Assembly (NCBI RefSeq): GCF_012349115.1 | Contig: NZ_PQIG01000081.1 | Location: 1-64,000 of the forward strand | Reading direction: 5' to 3' | Length of the DNA stretch: 64,000 nt | DNA from: Rhizobium ruizarguesonis | GTDB taxonomy: Bacteria; Pseudomonadota; Alphaproteobacteria; Rhizobiales; Rhizobiaceae | The notes under the pieces: generated by a model | Told to the model about the DNA's origin: nothing | Databases searched by the model: none | What the model saw: only the letters and a program-made list of their open reading frames with translations | Program-made: the position numbers and the translations under genes | Shown: piece after piece, positions 1 to 8,516 of the stretch | Position numbering within the stretch: position 1 is the stretch's first letter | Layout of the letters: each line of letters begins with the position of its first letter

Positions 1-374
1 GCTCTCCCACGGGCTTGGTGTCCCAAAGGTGCATCGGTCTTCCATCCGCCACCGCAACAGGCATTACAGCGCCAGGAGCGGGTAAAGGGAAGTTACAAAG
101 GTGCCCGTAGGGCGGATGAGGGGGCCGGCGAAGCTGGCCTTCCCGAGCAACGCTCATACGAGCTTCGACCGCGCTGTCGTCATCTCGACTAGGTTCAGGT
201 AGCTGTGACGTGGCGCGGCGAATAGGATAATGGGACGGATGTGCCGCGCGGCCCCCTCATCCGCCTGCCGGCACCTTCTCCCCGAGGGGAGAAGAGGACA
301 TGCAGCAACCTCTCCGTTCCTCACGCGCCTTTTATAGCGCGTGTTCTGGCCTTCTCATTCTTCTTGAAGTTGAC
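1..374. other. Intergenic region with two inward-facing mosaic repeat copies
   Basis: No gene is recognised here. The stretch carries two arms of the dispersed mosaic repeat (family E), one forward at 101-126 and one inverted at 241-300. Both contain the intact 16-base sequence that the IS110 element further along used as its target (111-126 and, inverted, 250-265). The first 60 bases could be the edge of a gene outside the window, but no reading frame there is convincing. Confidence 0.5.
101..300. repeat. Dispersed mosaic repeat family E, paired copies
   Basis: Forward arm 101-126 (GGTGCCCGTAGGGCGGATGA and following Gs) and inverted arm 241-300 (CCCCTCATCCGCCTGCCGGC followed by the CTTCTCCCC/GGGGAGAAG hairpin). 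The same blocks recur at about 11944, 31035, 40470, 46306 and 56751. The organisation resembles the intergenic mosaic elements known from rhizobia (RIME-like); that name is from memory and was not checked. Confidence 0.7.
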
Positions 375-1064
375 CTATTCGGAAAGCAACTCGTCCGTCT
401 CAGGACCGTTCTCGGTCTTGCGCAAGGGCCTGAAGCTCATCCGGTGCAGGGAGCAGGGGCCGTGCTTCTCGATGCCGGCGCGGTGCTGTGCCGTGCCATA
501 GCCCACATGCGCGGCAAAACCGTAATCCGGAAACACGCTATGTGCTCGCGCCATCATCCGGTCACGCGTCACCTTGGCGACAATCGAGGCGGCGGCGATC
601 GAGACCGAACGGGCATCGCCCTTGACCACGGCCTGTCCGGGGCAATCGAGGCCGGGCGGCACGTCGAGCCCGTCGGTCAGCACGTAGCTGGCCGGAATGG
701 CGAGGCTGCAGATGGCGCGGCGCATGGCGTCGAGGCTTGCCTTGCGGATATCCGTCTCGTCGATGCGCGTCGAGCTGGAGGAGGCGATGGAGACGGTCGC
801 GGTCGCCAGAATCTGCACGAACAGTTCCTCGCGCCGTTGCGCCGACAGCTGCTTGGAATCGTTCAGACCCTCAGGGATGCGCTTTGGATCGAGAATGACG
901 GCAGCAGCAACGACGGGTCCCGCCAGCGGCCCGCGGCCTGCCTCGTCGGCGCCGGCGACCGGCCAGTGGCCGGCCTTGCGGGCTTTGAGTTCCAGTCGGA
1001 AATCCGGCACGAGCGGAACTGTGTCGAAAAGCAGGGGAGAATCGGGTGACGTGCGAGGTTTCAT
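375..1064 (-). CDS. rnhB: Ribonuclease HII
   Basis: A 229-residue RNase HII, which cleaves the RNA strand of RNA-DNA hybrids and removes misincorporated ribonucleotides from DNA. The family motif GADEAGRGPLAGP begins near residue 38, giving the metal-binding pair D40/E41; further acidic residues are D131 (TDGLD) and D150 (KGDARS), with the conserved SIAAASIVAKVTRDR helix after it. The frame is open upstream to 1223, but that extension is arginine-rich and unlike the family, so the ATG at 1064 is preferred. It lies 162 bases downstream of the radical SAM gene on the same strand. Confidence 0.93.
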   Translation of the reverse strand: MKPRTSPDSPLLFDTVPLVPDFRLELKARKAGHWPVAGADEAGRGPLAGPVVAAAVILDPKRIPEGLNDSKQLSAQRREELFVQILATATVSIASSSSTRIDETDIRKASLDAMRRAICSLAIPASYVLTDGLDVPPGLDCPGQAVVKGDARSVSIAAASIVAKVTRDRMMARAHSVFPDYGFAAHVGYGTAQHRAGIEKHGPCSLHRMSFRPLRKTENGPETDELLSE

Positions 1065-1226
1065 GCGGCTGAACCTCGCACGCCAACCCGATTGCCCGCA
1101 AGTCCCCGGATCAGGGCGGCGGCCGGGGACGCTCCGGCGGATGGTGGCGGTCAGGGCCATCCGCGGGAATTGCGCTCGGGCTCGAAAACAGGCGGTTTCT
1201 CGAGAGCCGATGCGCAAGCTCAAAAA

Positions 1227-2384
1227 TCAAAGAAGCGACAGCTGCACGCCGCTGCCATCGGGCGGCACGAACAGATCGTCGCGCAGCGGCATGCTGCGGC
1301 GCGTCAGCTCGAAACGTCGGGCGGCCATTTCAAAGCGCCGGGCGATCTGCCAGGCATAGGGACCGGCGCCCTTCATGCGCTTGCCGAACTCGGCATCGTA
1401 ATCCTTGCCGCCGCGCATCGAGCGTACCAGCGACATCACATGCCGGTAACGATCGGGGTAGTGCTGCAGCAGCCAGTCGCGAAACAGTGGGCTGACCTCG
1501 AGCGGCAGCCTGAGGATGACATAGCTCGCCTCGGCAGCACCGGCAGCCTTCGCCGATTCGAGAATACGCTCCAGCTCATGATCGTTCAGTGCCGGGATGA
1601 GCGGGGCGGCCAGCACAGCCGTCTGGATGCCTGCTTCGGCAAGCGTGTGGATTGTCTCCAGCCGCCGCGGCGGCGTGGCGGCACGTGGCTCCATCGTCCG
1701 GGCAAGCTTGCGATCCAGCGTGGTCACCGAGATGCCGACGCGCACCAGGTTCTTGCTTGCCATCTCCTGCAGAATGTCGAGATCACGCAGGATCATCGCC
1801 GACTTGGTGACGATCGACACCGGATGGTTCGCCTTGTTCAACACCTCGAGAATGCCGCGCATGATGCGCCATTCCTTCTCGATCGGCTGATAGGGATCTG
1901 TATTGGTGCCGATCGCGATCACCCGCACCTTGTAGCCGGGTTTGGCGAGTTCCCGCTCCAGGAGTTTTGCCGCATCGGGCTTGGCAAACAGCTTCGTCTC
2001 GAAATCGAGCCCTGCAGAAAGCCCCATATAGGCGTGCGTCGGCCGGGCGAAGCAATAGATGCAGCCGTGCTCGCAGCCGCGATAGGGATTGATCGAACGA
2101 TCGAAGGGAATGTCCGGCGATTCGTTGCGGGTGATTGTCGTGCGCGGTTTCTCGACCTGCACTTCCGTCTTGAACGGCGGCAGTTCTTCCCACGTCTGCC
2201 AGCCATCGTCGACGGTCTCCCGCTGCAGCGCCTCGAACCGCCCTGTCGGGTTCAGTCCCGCCCCACGCCCGCGCCGCCGATCGACCTCGACTCTCAGACC
2301 GGAGGAAACGATCATCGCATCGGCAATATCTGCCGTATTGGCAGGCGCGAATGCGGCCTGCCCTGCCAGGGACTGCTCTCTCAT
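1227..2384 (-). CDS. PA0069-family radical SAM protein
   Basis: A 385-residue radical SAM protein of the SplB-like PA0069 family. The cluster-binding motif RGCEHGCIYCFARPTHAY places C104, C108 and C111 in the CxxxCxxC arrangement that holds the SAM-cleaving 4Fe-4S cluster. The following segments (IAIGTNTDPYQPIEKEWRIM; VRVGISVTTLD) are typical of the TIM-barrel core. The substrate of this family is unknown to me. The upstream open frame to 2471 looks non-coding; the ATG at 2384 begins a normal soluble protein. It is transcribed toward rnhB and may share its transcript. Confidence 0.85.
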   Translation of the reverse strand: MREQSLAGQAAFAPANTADIADAMIVSSGLRVEVDRRRGRGAGLNPTGRFEALQRETVDDGWQTWEELPPFKTEVQVEKPRTTITRNESPDIPFDRSINPYRGCEHGCIYCFARPTHAYMGLSAGLDFETKLFAKPDAAKLLERELAKPGYKVRVIAIGTNTDPYQPIEKEWRIMRGILEVLNKANHPVSIVTKSAMILRDLDILQEMASKNLVRVGISVTTLDRKLARTMEPRAATPPRRLETIHTLAEAGIQTAVLAAPLIPALNDHELERILESAKAAGAAEASYVILRLPLEVSPLFRDWLLQHYPDRYRHVMSLVRSMRGGKDYDAEFGKRMKGAGPYAWQIARRFEMAARRFELTRRSMPLRDDLFVPPDGSGVQLSLL

Positions 2385-2523
2385 CGGATTCTCCCGCGGC
2401 GGAAAGCCATCGCTCCCGCCCGTTTTGCTGATTAAATTCCTATCCGCAAAATGAGAACAATGCAAGAACAAAATGAGGAAAACGGCGCTGGCAAAAATTT
2501 GTGCGGCGCATTATAAATAGTCA

Positions 2524-3042
2524 ATGTTGACGGTTGTTCTCGAATGTCAGGATCAGGAATCTGAGCTGGCACAGACCTTATCGGTATTGGTGGCAGGCGC
2601 GGTGGAGGGGCTTGTGAGCGATGTGATCGTGCTCGATCACGGCTCGCGCGACGGCACCTCGCGGGTCGCCGACGCCGCCGGCTGCCGCTTCCATTCGCAA
2701 TGGGATATCAAGGACATCGTCCGCGCCGCCCGCGGCGAATGGTTGCTTTTCGTCGAGCCGGGTGCAAGACCCCAGGCCGGCTGGATCGATGAGGTCGCCG
2801 AATATGTGGCGCTGAACAAACTGCCGGCGCGCTTCACCGCATCGCGTGGCTACCGGCGCCCGTTCTTCCAGCGTGTCGGCCGGGCCGTGCCGCCGCTGGA
2901 ACTCGGCTTTCTCCTGCCGAAGAAGCAGGCACTCGCCATCGCCAAAAGCGGCATGCAGCTGACCGAATTCGTCAAGGGCCAGAAGCCGCGCCGGTTGGCG
3001 AGTGAACTCATTCCCTCCTGGGTCGCCCGCGCTGCGCGGTAG
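2524..3042 (+). CDS. Small family-2-like glycosyltransferase
   Basis: A 172-residue protein resembling the nucleotide-sugar-binding half of a GT-A family 2 glycosyltransferase. The N-terminal strand LTVVLECQDQESELAQTL is followed by VIVLDHGSRDGTSRVAD, matching the usual DDGSxDGT region, and by RGEWLLFVEPGARPQAGWID in place of the DxD region. The usual second aspartate is not obvious, so catalytic activity is uncertain. It is shorter than most family members (over 220 residues). It is divergent from the radical SAM gene, about 140 bases away. Confidence 0.6.
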   Translation: MLTVVLECQDQESELAQTLSVLVAGAVEGLVSDVIVLDHGSRDGTSRVADAAGCRFHSQWDIKDIVRAARGEWLLFVEPGARPQAGWIDEVAEYVALNKLPARFTASRGYRRPFFQRVGRAVPPLELGFLLPKKQALAIAKSGMQLTEFVKGQKPRRLASELIPSWVARAAR

Positions 3043-3190
3043 GTGTCGCGCCCCTCTCCATAGTTCGCGCAAAAGATGGCGCCCAATAGGATTTTGCGCT
3101 ATAATTCAAACATGGCGCCGTCGAAGCGCCTCGCTTCGCAACGGAATGGCCATGGAATGCCGGTGAACGGCAGAACAGGTCAGCGAAAAT

Positions 3191-3223
3191 CTCCTCTTCT
3201 GCCGGGGTCCCGGCGAAAGGAGG
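3191..3223 (+). promoter_or_regulatory. Hairpin covering the ribosome binding site of the 3230 gene
   Basis: The bases CTCCTCTTC (3191-3199) can pair with GAAAGGAG (3215-3222) with one bulge, and the stem continues as GCCGG/CCGGC (3201-3205 with 3210-3214). Four of the five GGAGG bases of the Shine-Dalgarno sequence (3219-3223) fall inside this 13-14 bp stem, six bases before the start codon. This geometry suggests translational control by opening of the stem. The pairing was folded by hand. Confidence 0.5.
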
Positions 3224-3229
3224 TGCGTC

Positions 3230-3544
3230 ATGGTACGCAGTATGGTCTACGGCCTCATCGCCGTCATATTGCCGACATTGGTGATCGCGCATCCGCATTC
3301 GGCAGCATCGCAGATGATGCGCAGTTGCGCAGGCCGACCCGAAATCGTCAATTTCCTGGACAAGAACTTCGCGGAAAAGCTCACGGCAGTCGGACTGATC
3401 AACCAGAACGCCATTCTCGAGGTCTATGCCGCCGAAAGCGGCACCTGGACACTCATCGTCACGGATGTTCACGGGATAAGCTGCGTCCTGCTGTCGGGTG
3501 ATAGCTGGGACACGATGCCCATCTTGCCGGGCCTCGCGACATAA
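3230..3544 (+). CDS. Small secreted protein of unknown function
   Basis: A 104-residue protein. Residues 1-20 (MVRSMVYGLIAVILPTLVIA) form a signal peptide followed by HPHSAASQ, so a mature periplasmic protein of about 80 residues is expected. Two cysteines (in MRSCAG and GISCVLL) could form a disulfide. The start is fixed by a strong GGAGG six bases upstream, which is itself buried in a hairpin. I do not recognise the family. Downstream lie two hairpins shared with the convergent moaB. Confidence 0.55.
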   Translation: MVRSMVYGLIAVILPTLVIAHPHSAASQMMRSCAGRPEIVNFLDKNFAEKLTAVGLINQNAILEVYAAESGTWTLIVTDVHGISCVLLSGDSWDTMPILPGLAT

Positions 3545-3649
3545 CGCATGTCGCGCAAAAGTGTGCGGCGGTTTTTGCGATAACGACATGCGTAAAAAAA
3601 AGACCTAAAGCGCAAGGAGCGAATCTGAAAGATTGCGACGCGCTTTAGG
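3544..3649. repeat. Palindromic repeat family C plus second stem; probable bidirectional terminator
   Basis: Outer arms ACGCATGTCG (3544-3553) and CGACATGCGT (3584-3593) are perfect complements and are followed by a run of A. The centre holds the core CGCAAAAGTGTG..GCGG..TTTTTGCG seen with other arms in families A and B. A second perfect 10-bp stem CCTAAAGCGC / GCGCTTTAGG lies at 3604-3613 and 3640-3649. Its right half recurs at about 16180-16198. The block sits between convergent genes. Confidence 0.65.
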
Positions 3650-3670
3650 GAATGCCGTTGTTGCCGCAGT

Positions 3671-4225
3671 CTATTTCGTCGCGCCGCGTTTCAGGTGCTC
3701 GTCCAGACGCGGCATGATCTCGACGAAATTGCACGGCGCGCTGCGATAGTCGAGCTGTCCTTTCAGAATGCCGTCCCAGGCATCCCGGCAGGCGCCGGGT
3801 GAACCCGGCAGCACGAAGATGAAGGTGGCGTTGGCAACGCCTGCCGTGGCGCGCGACTGGATCGTCGCGGTGCCGATCTTCTCGTAGGAGATCCGGTGGA
3901 AGATGGCGGAAAAGCCGTCCATCCGCTTTTCGAACAAAGGCTCCAGCGCCTCGGGCGTCACATCGCGGCCGGTAAAGCCGGTGCCGCCAGTGGTGATGAC
4001 GACGTCTATGTCTTCGTTCTCAGTCCAGGCCTTCACCCGCGCGGCAATCGCGGTGCGATCATCGGGCACGATTCCCCGGTCGACCAGCCTGTGGCCTGCC
4101 TCCGTGATCCGCGCCGCCAGCGTGTCGCCTGACTTGTCCGTCTCCGGCGTGCGGGTATCCGAGACAGTCAGAACCGCAATGCCGACCGCGATGAAGGGCC
4201 GCTTTTCGTCCAGACCTGCCATCAT
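3671..4225 (-). CDS. moaB: Molybdenum cofactor biosynthesis protein B
   Basis: A 184-residue MogA/MoaB-family protein, the adenylyltransferase-type fold that prepares molybdopterin for metal insertion. Visible motifs are VLTVSDTRTPETDKSGDTLAARI near the N-terminus, the VVITTGGTGFTGRDVTPEAL substrate-binding loop around residues 75-95, and FVLPGSPGACRDAW. The first ATG overlaps the stop codon of ispE (ATGA), so the two are translationally coupled. Confidence 0.88.
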   Translation of the reverse strand: MMAGLDEKRPFIAVGIAVLTVSDTRTPETDKSGDTLAARITEAGHRLVDRGIVPDDRTAIAARVKAWTENEDIDVVITTGGTGFTGRDVTPEALEPLFEKRMDGFSAIFHRISYEKIGTATIQSRATAGVANATFIFVLPGSPGACRDAWDGILKGQLDYRSAPCNFVEIMPRLDEHLKRGATK

Positions 4226-5133
4226 GCGCCTCCCGAAACCGTTTCCGTCGCCTGGAAATACCAGTCAGGGCGCGCGTCGTGAAGAGCTGCCGCCGCATCT
4301 TCCGCGTCAGTCATGGCCGCAAAGATGCCGAAACAGGTGGCGCCGGAACCGGACATGCGGGTCAGAAGCGCGCCGTTCGCTTGCAGCATCGCCGAGATCG
4401 CCGTGATCTCGGGCACGAGTTCGCGCGCCGGCGGCTCCAGGTCGTTGCGGGCAGCAGCAATTGCCGCGAGCCAGTCGGCAGTCTGAGGCCGGCTCGGTGC
4501 CAGGCGCAGAGCCGGATTGTTTTTCTCCGCCAGCCGGCGGAAAACCTCGGGCGTCGAGACGCCCTTCAGCGGATTGGCGAGCACCATGGCAAAGGCCGGC
4601 AGCTCCGGCACGGGCTCGAGCTCTTCGCCGATGCCGCGGGCAATCAGCGGCCGGCTCTCAAGGCACATCGGCACGTCTGCGCCGAGCTTCAGGGCGAGAG
4701 CTGCAAGCGCCTCCTCGGGCAACGTCGCGCCCCAGAGCCGCATCAGCCCGCGCAGCGTCGCAGCCGCATCCGCCGAGCCGCCGCCGATGCCGGAGGCGAT
4801 CGGCAGGTTCTTTTCCAAATGGATGCGGATGGGGAAGGCGAGGGGACCGATCGCCCCGCGTAGGAGGTCGCGGGCCTTCAGCACCAGGTTGGTGCCGCCG
4901 TCGCCGGCAAGTGTTCCGCCAAAACGGCCCGACAGGGTGAACTCATCGGTCGGCGACGGCACGAAGTCCAGCCGGTCGCCGTGATCTGCGAAGGTCACCA
5001 GCATATCGAGCAGATGATAGCCATCCGGCCGCTGGCCCGTCACATGCAGGGCCAGGTTGATCTTCGCGCGAGCTTCCTCGGTGATGCTGGAGCATGATGC
5101 CGAAAAGTGTGAGCGGTTTTCGGACGACATCAT
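4222..5133 (-). CDS. ispE: 4-diphosphocytidyl-2-C-methyl-D-erythritol kinase
   Basis: A 303-residue GHMP kinase of the non-mevalonate isoprenoid pathway (dxs of the same pathway is at 56.9 kb). The substrate motif ARAKINLALHVTGQRPDGYH begins at residue 21 and the ATP loop PIASGIGGGSADAA at 111. Oddly, the first 16 residues (MMSSENRSHFSASCSS) are encoded by a dispersed palindromic repeat that is also found, base for base over 44 bases, at 45604-45647. No other in-frame start codon lies between the repeat and the conserved region. The Shine-Dalgarno sequence is weak. Its stop overlaps the moaB start. Confidence 0.9.
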   Translation of the reverse strand: MMSSENRSHFSASCSSITEEARAKINLALHVTGQRPDGYHLLDMLVTFADHGDRLDFVPSPTDEFTLSGRFGGTLAGDGGTNLVLKARDLLRGAIGPLAFPIRIHLEKNLPIASGIGGGSADAAATLRGLMRLWGATLPEEALAALALKLGADVPMCLESRPLIARGIGEELEPVPELPAFAMVLANPLKGVSTPEVFRRLAEKNNPALRLAPSRPQTADWLAAIAAARNDLEPPARELVPEITAISAMLQANGALLTRMSGSGATCFGIFAAMTDAEDAAAALHDARPDWYFQATETVSGGA

Positions 5134-5159
5134 GCTCTATTTCTTTGATCTGTATCCGG
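5090..5159. repeat. Palindromic repeat family A, copy 1, forming the ispE 5' end
   Basis: Arms GAGCATGATG (5090-5099) and CATCATGCTC (5128-5137) enclose the core CCGAAAAGTGTGAGCGGTTTTCGG. A tail CTATTTCTTTGATCTGTATCCGG extends to 5159 and is also seen beside the other copies. It overlaps the start of ispE on the minus strand. Confidence 0.8.
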
Positions 5160-5190
5160 CCAAGTCCTTTTCAGGCATGCCTCCCGCCCG

Positions 5191-7023
5191 TCAGGATTTC
5201 TTGTCGACCGGCGGCGGGATAACGGGTGCCGGATCCGGCTGCTTCTTGTCGGCCGCCTTGGCATCGTCGCTGGCGGGGGGCAGGCCGTTGGCGACCTTGT
5301 CCTTGATCTTCGGGATCTCGGCAGCTTCGGGCTCGGAGCTGAGCGCCCGGTTCCACTGGTAGACGGCCTCGAGCTTGCGCCCGACGCGCCAGTAGGCGTC
5401 GCCGAGATGGTCGTTGATCGTCGCGTCGCCGGCCTTGATCTGTGCGGCCCGCTCCAGCTCGTCGACGGCATCGTCGAAGCGGTTGAGGCGGAAATAGGCC
5501 CAGCCGAGCGAATCGATGATGTAGCCGTCGTCAGGGCGAAGGTCGACGGCCTTCTTGATCATGCCGAGACCTTCGTCGAGGTTCCGGTTCATGTCGATCC
5601 AGGAATAGCCGAGATAGTTCAGCACCTGCGGCTGGTCGGGATTGAGCTCCAGCGCCTTGCGGAAGTTCGGCTCCGCCTGATCCCACTTCTTCAGCCGCTC
5701 ATAGGCAATGCCGCGCTGGAAGAAGACGCTCCAGTTGGCGCGGCCGGGAATGGGGCCGATCGCTTCGACGGCCTTGTCGTAATTGGTGGCCATCGCCGCG
5801 TAGTCCTTGGCGTCGGAGAGCACGCTGCCATAGGCGAGGTAACTGCGGATGTCCTTCGGGTCGGAGGCGATCAGCGCCTGCAGGTGCTTGCGCGCCTCGT
5901 CCACCTTGCCGCCCTGGGCAAGGGCAAGGCCGAGCTGCAGCTCGGAGATGCGCCGCATCGGCGAATTCTCCGGCACCTTCTTGTAGAGCGCGATGGCGCG
6001 GTCCATCTGGTTCTGCTTCTCGGCGATGCCGCCGAGCAGCACCAGCGTATCGGCGCTGTTCGGATCGAGCGCATTGGCCGTCTGCAGGTACAGCGAGACG
6101 ATGTCCTCGGCGCCGTCGCGGTTCAGCGCGCCGCCGACGGAGAAGAGCACGCCGGCAGCCCCTTCTTCGGCCGTCTTGACCTGCTGTTCCTGCTTCTCGT
6201 TCTTTTCGATGCTGTCGCGCAGCGCGTTCAGCGGCGCATAGTTCGGCAACAGGTTGTCGCCGACGGAAACGGCGTCGAGCGCCTTCTGCTTGTTGCCTTG
6301 TGTTGCTTCGAGGCGGGCAAGCGCCATCACCGCGCGCATGAAGGTATCCGGCGCCGTCGCGCCGCCTTCCTTGTCGAGCACGGCATCGTTCAGATGCTGG
6401 CGGGCGGATTTCACGTCGCCGGCGACGATGGCGATCGCGCCAGCATTATAATTCTGGAAGATGCGGAACCAGTCCGGCCCCTTCATCTTCTCGACCATGG
6501 AAAGCGCTTCCTTGCCGCGGCCGGCGCCGACACGGGCCCAGGCCAGCAGCAGGTCGTTCATCATCCGGTCGAGATCGTTCGGCCCCTTATATTTCAGGAT
6601 GGACTCGGCGGTCTTGTAGTCGTCGCGGCGCACGGCATCCATGCCGCGCACGATCGTGGTGATGCGCTCGACGGAAGGATCGCCCTTCAGGTCGTTGGCG
6701 TATTTGACGCCCTCCTTGATGTCGCCATTGAGCAGCAGCGAGATCATCAGCCGCTGGCGAATCTCGGGATTGCCGGGCTCGATCTGCAGCGCCTTCTTGT
6801 AGAGTTCGATCGCCGTTTCGTAGTCATGGTCGACATCGGCGGTGCGCGCCGCGAGGAAGGCGCCGGAGAAAGTGGTCACGCTGTCCGCATCAAAGTGAGC
6901 GGCCGTGCCGGCATCGTCTGCCTTGGCCGCATCCTCGGCGTTCACGCCGCCGACACCGCCCAGCGAAAGGACAGCTGCAAGCGCTGCGCTCGTAAGAAGA
7001 CGGATGGCAAGTCTCTGCCGCAT
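5191..7023 (-). CDS. Exported tetratricopeptide-repeat protein
   Basis: A 610-residue protein with an N-terminal signal peptide (MRQRLAIRLLTSAALAAVLS ending near VNAED), then tandem TPR helices throughout: an array near residues 60-150, a middle block with SADTLVLLGGIAEKQNQMDR, and a strong C-terminal set (LELNPDQPQVLNYLGYSWID; YIIDSLGWAYFRLNRFDDAV; INDHLGDAYWRVGRKLEAVY). The C-terminal tail is rich in Lys, Asp and Pro. TPR repeats mediate protein contacts; a periplasmic scaffold role is likely but the partner is unknown. The ATG at 7023 is chosen because it begins the signal peptide. It is 57 bases upstream of ispE on the same strand. Confidence 0.85.
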   Translation of the reverse strand: MRQRLAIRLLTSAALAAVLSLGGVGGVNAEDAAKADDAGTAAHFDADSVTTFSGAFLAARTADVDHDYETAIELYKKALQIEPGNPEIRQRLMISLLLNGDIKEGVKYANDLKGDPSVERITTIVRGMDAVRRDDYKTAESILKYKGPNDLDRMMNDLLLAWARVGAGRGKEALSMVEKMKGPDWFRIFQNYNAGAIAIVAGDVKSARQHLNDAVLDKEGGATAPDTFMRAVMALARLEATQGNKQKALDAVSVGDNLLPNYAPLNALRDSIEKNEKQEQQVKTAEEGAAGVLFSVGGALNRDGAEDIVSLYLQTANALDPNSADTLVLLGGIAEKQNQMDRAIALYKKVPENSPMRRISELQLGLALAQGGKVDEARKHLQALIASDPKDIRSYLAYGSVLSDAKDYAAMATNYDKAVEAIGPIPGRANWSVFFQRGIAYERLKKWDQAEPNFRKALELNPDQPQVLNYLGYSWIDMNRNLDEGLGMIKKAVDLRPDDGYIIDSLGWAYFRLNRFDDAVDELERAAQIKAGDATINDHLGDAYWRVGRKLEAVYQWNRALSSEPEAAEIPKIKDKVANGLPPASDDAKAADKKQPDPAPVIPPPVDKKS

Positions 7024-7157
7024 TAGGAAACCTTTCTTCGACAGCGTCCCGACAAATGGTGTCGGTCGCAAAACCAGTTGCGATCACTGATTCACAACAG
7101 GATGGCTTTTTTGAAGCGGCGCTGCAAGAAAATCAGCCTGCGATCAAGGACGTTTGA

Positions 7158-8174
7158 TCAATTGACGCGCTCGATGCAGAAGTCGATCACTTCCATCAGG
7201 GCGGATTTCCAGACCGTATCGGGAAGGGGCGCAAGCGCGTCCCGTGCGATCGTTCCGTAATGGATCGCGCGGCCGATCGTGTCGCTGAGCGTGCCATATT
7301 TGGTGATCAGCCCCAGCGCTTTTTCGAGGTTGGCGTCGGTGCTGTTGCCGGCTTCGATCGCATCGCGCCAGAAGGCGCGCTCGTCCTCGGTGCCGCGGCG
7401 ATAGGCCAGAATGACGGGCAGGGTGATCTTGCCTTCGCGGAAATCGTCGCCGACATTCTTGCCGAGATCGGCCGCCTTGCCGCCGTAATCAAGCGCGTCG
7501 TCGACGAGCTGGAAGGCGAGCCCAAGATTCATGCCGTAGGATTTCAACGCATTGCGGCCGGACCGGCCGACCTCGGCGACGATCGGCCCGACTTCGGCGG
7601 CAGCGGCAAAGAGGGCCGCCGTCTTGGCGCGAATGACGGAGAGATAATCGTCCTCCGTCGTCTCCATGTTCTTGGCGACGGAAAGCTGCAGCACTTCGCC
7701 TTCCGCGATCACGCAGGCGGCGGAAGACAAGACGTCGAGCGCATCGAGCGAGCCGACATCGACCATCATGCGGAACGCCTGGCCGAGCAGGAAGTCGCCG
7801 ACCAGCACGCTTGCCTGGTTGCCCCAGATCATCCGTGCCGTCGATTTGCCGCGGCGAAGATCGCTCTCGTCGACGACGTCGTCATGCAGCAGCGTCGCCG
7901 TGTGCATGAACTCGACTGACGTGGCGAGTTTGACGTGGTTTTCGCCCCTGTAGTCGAACAGCGAGGCGGAAGCCAGCGTCAGCATCGGCCGCAGCCGCTT
8001 GCCGCCCGATGAGATCAGATGGTTCGCCACTTCGGGGATCATCTGCACGTCGGAGCCGGCCTTGGACAGAATGAGCTGGTTCACTCGCTCCATGTCCGCC
8101 CTGGTGAGATCGACCAATGGCTTGATGGATGCCAGTTTGTTTTTGCTTTCTTCAAGCGGTATGACCACGCCCAA
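7158..8174 (-). CDS. Polyprenyl (octaprenyl-type) diphosphate synthase
   Basis: A trans-isoprenyl diphosphate synthase of about 338 residues that makes the side chain of ubiquinone. Both aspartate-rich motifs are present: LLHDDVVDESDLRRG and LVDDALDYGGKAADLGKNVGDD, together with the GGKRLRPML substrate-binding segment. The start is taken as TTG at 8174 (GVVIPLEESK follows), which sits 9 bases after AGGAG; a GTG at 8168 is the alternative. It probably supplies UbiA, encoded at 33.5 kb, and uses precursors from the ispE/dxs pathway. A much longer open frame upstream is spurious. Confidence 0.85.
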   Translation of the reverse strand: MGVVIPLEESKNKLASIKPLVDLTRADMERVNQLILSKAGSDVQMIPEVANHLISSGGKRLRPMLTLASASLFDYRGENHVKLATSVEFMHTATLLHDDVVDESDLRRGKSTARMIWGNQASVLVGDFLLGQAFRMMVDVGSLDALDVLSSAACVIAEGEVLQLSVAKNMETTEDDYLSVIRAKTAALFAAAAEVGPIVAEVGRSGRNALKSYGMNLGLAFQLVDDALDYGGKAADLGKNVGDDFREGKITLPVILAYRRGTEDERAFWRDAIEAGNSTDANLEKALGLITKYGTLSDTIGRAIHYGTIARDALAPLPDTVWKSALMEVIDFCIERVN

Positions 8175-8282
8175 CGACCCGGACTCCTGTTCATTCTTTG
8201 CACCTGACAATAGAAAGGGGCGATGGACGCGGCAAGGGGTGAATTGTCGCGCTGAGCGAAATTGGAAGGAAAACGACGGCAA

Positions 8283-8510
8283 ATGCATGAGCTTATCCGC
8301 GCCAACGACCCCGTTCTTCTCTCCTATGCCGAGAGTTTGATGAAGGATGCGGGAATTCACTGCTTCATCGCCGATCAGGGCATGAGCGTGCTGGAAGGCT
8401 CGCTCGGCATGCTGTCGCGCCGCCTGCTGGTGGATGAGGAGATGGCCGATCAGGCGCGCCGCATCCTCATCGATGCGGGTCTCGGTGGCGAGTTGCGCGA
8501 GCGGAAGTGA
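8283..8510 (+). CDS. DUF2007 small protein
   Basis: A 75-residue soluble protein with the DUF2007 pattern: MHELIRANDPVLLSYAESLM, then GIHCFIADQGMSVLEGS and a C-terminal RLLVDEEMADQARRIL helix. The family is annotated as putative signal-transducing, similar in fold to PII-like or ACT-like modules, without defined function. The ATG at 8283 is chosen over an upstream TTG because it starts the conserved part. Six bases separate its stop from the methyltransferase gene, so they form an operon divergent from the polyprenyl synthase. Confidence 0.75.
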   Translation: MHELIRANDPVLLSYAESLMKDAGIHCFIADQGMSVLEGSLGMLSRRLLVDEEMADQARRILIDAGLGGELRERK

Positions 8511-8516
8511 GCTCCG

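Noticed and set aside
1..60. Possible end of a gene at the left edge
   Set aside because: Fragments in several frames look plausible, but none can be assigned.
5407..7026. Plus-strand open frame of 539 codons
   Set aside because: Antisense of the TPR protein gene.
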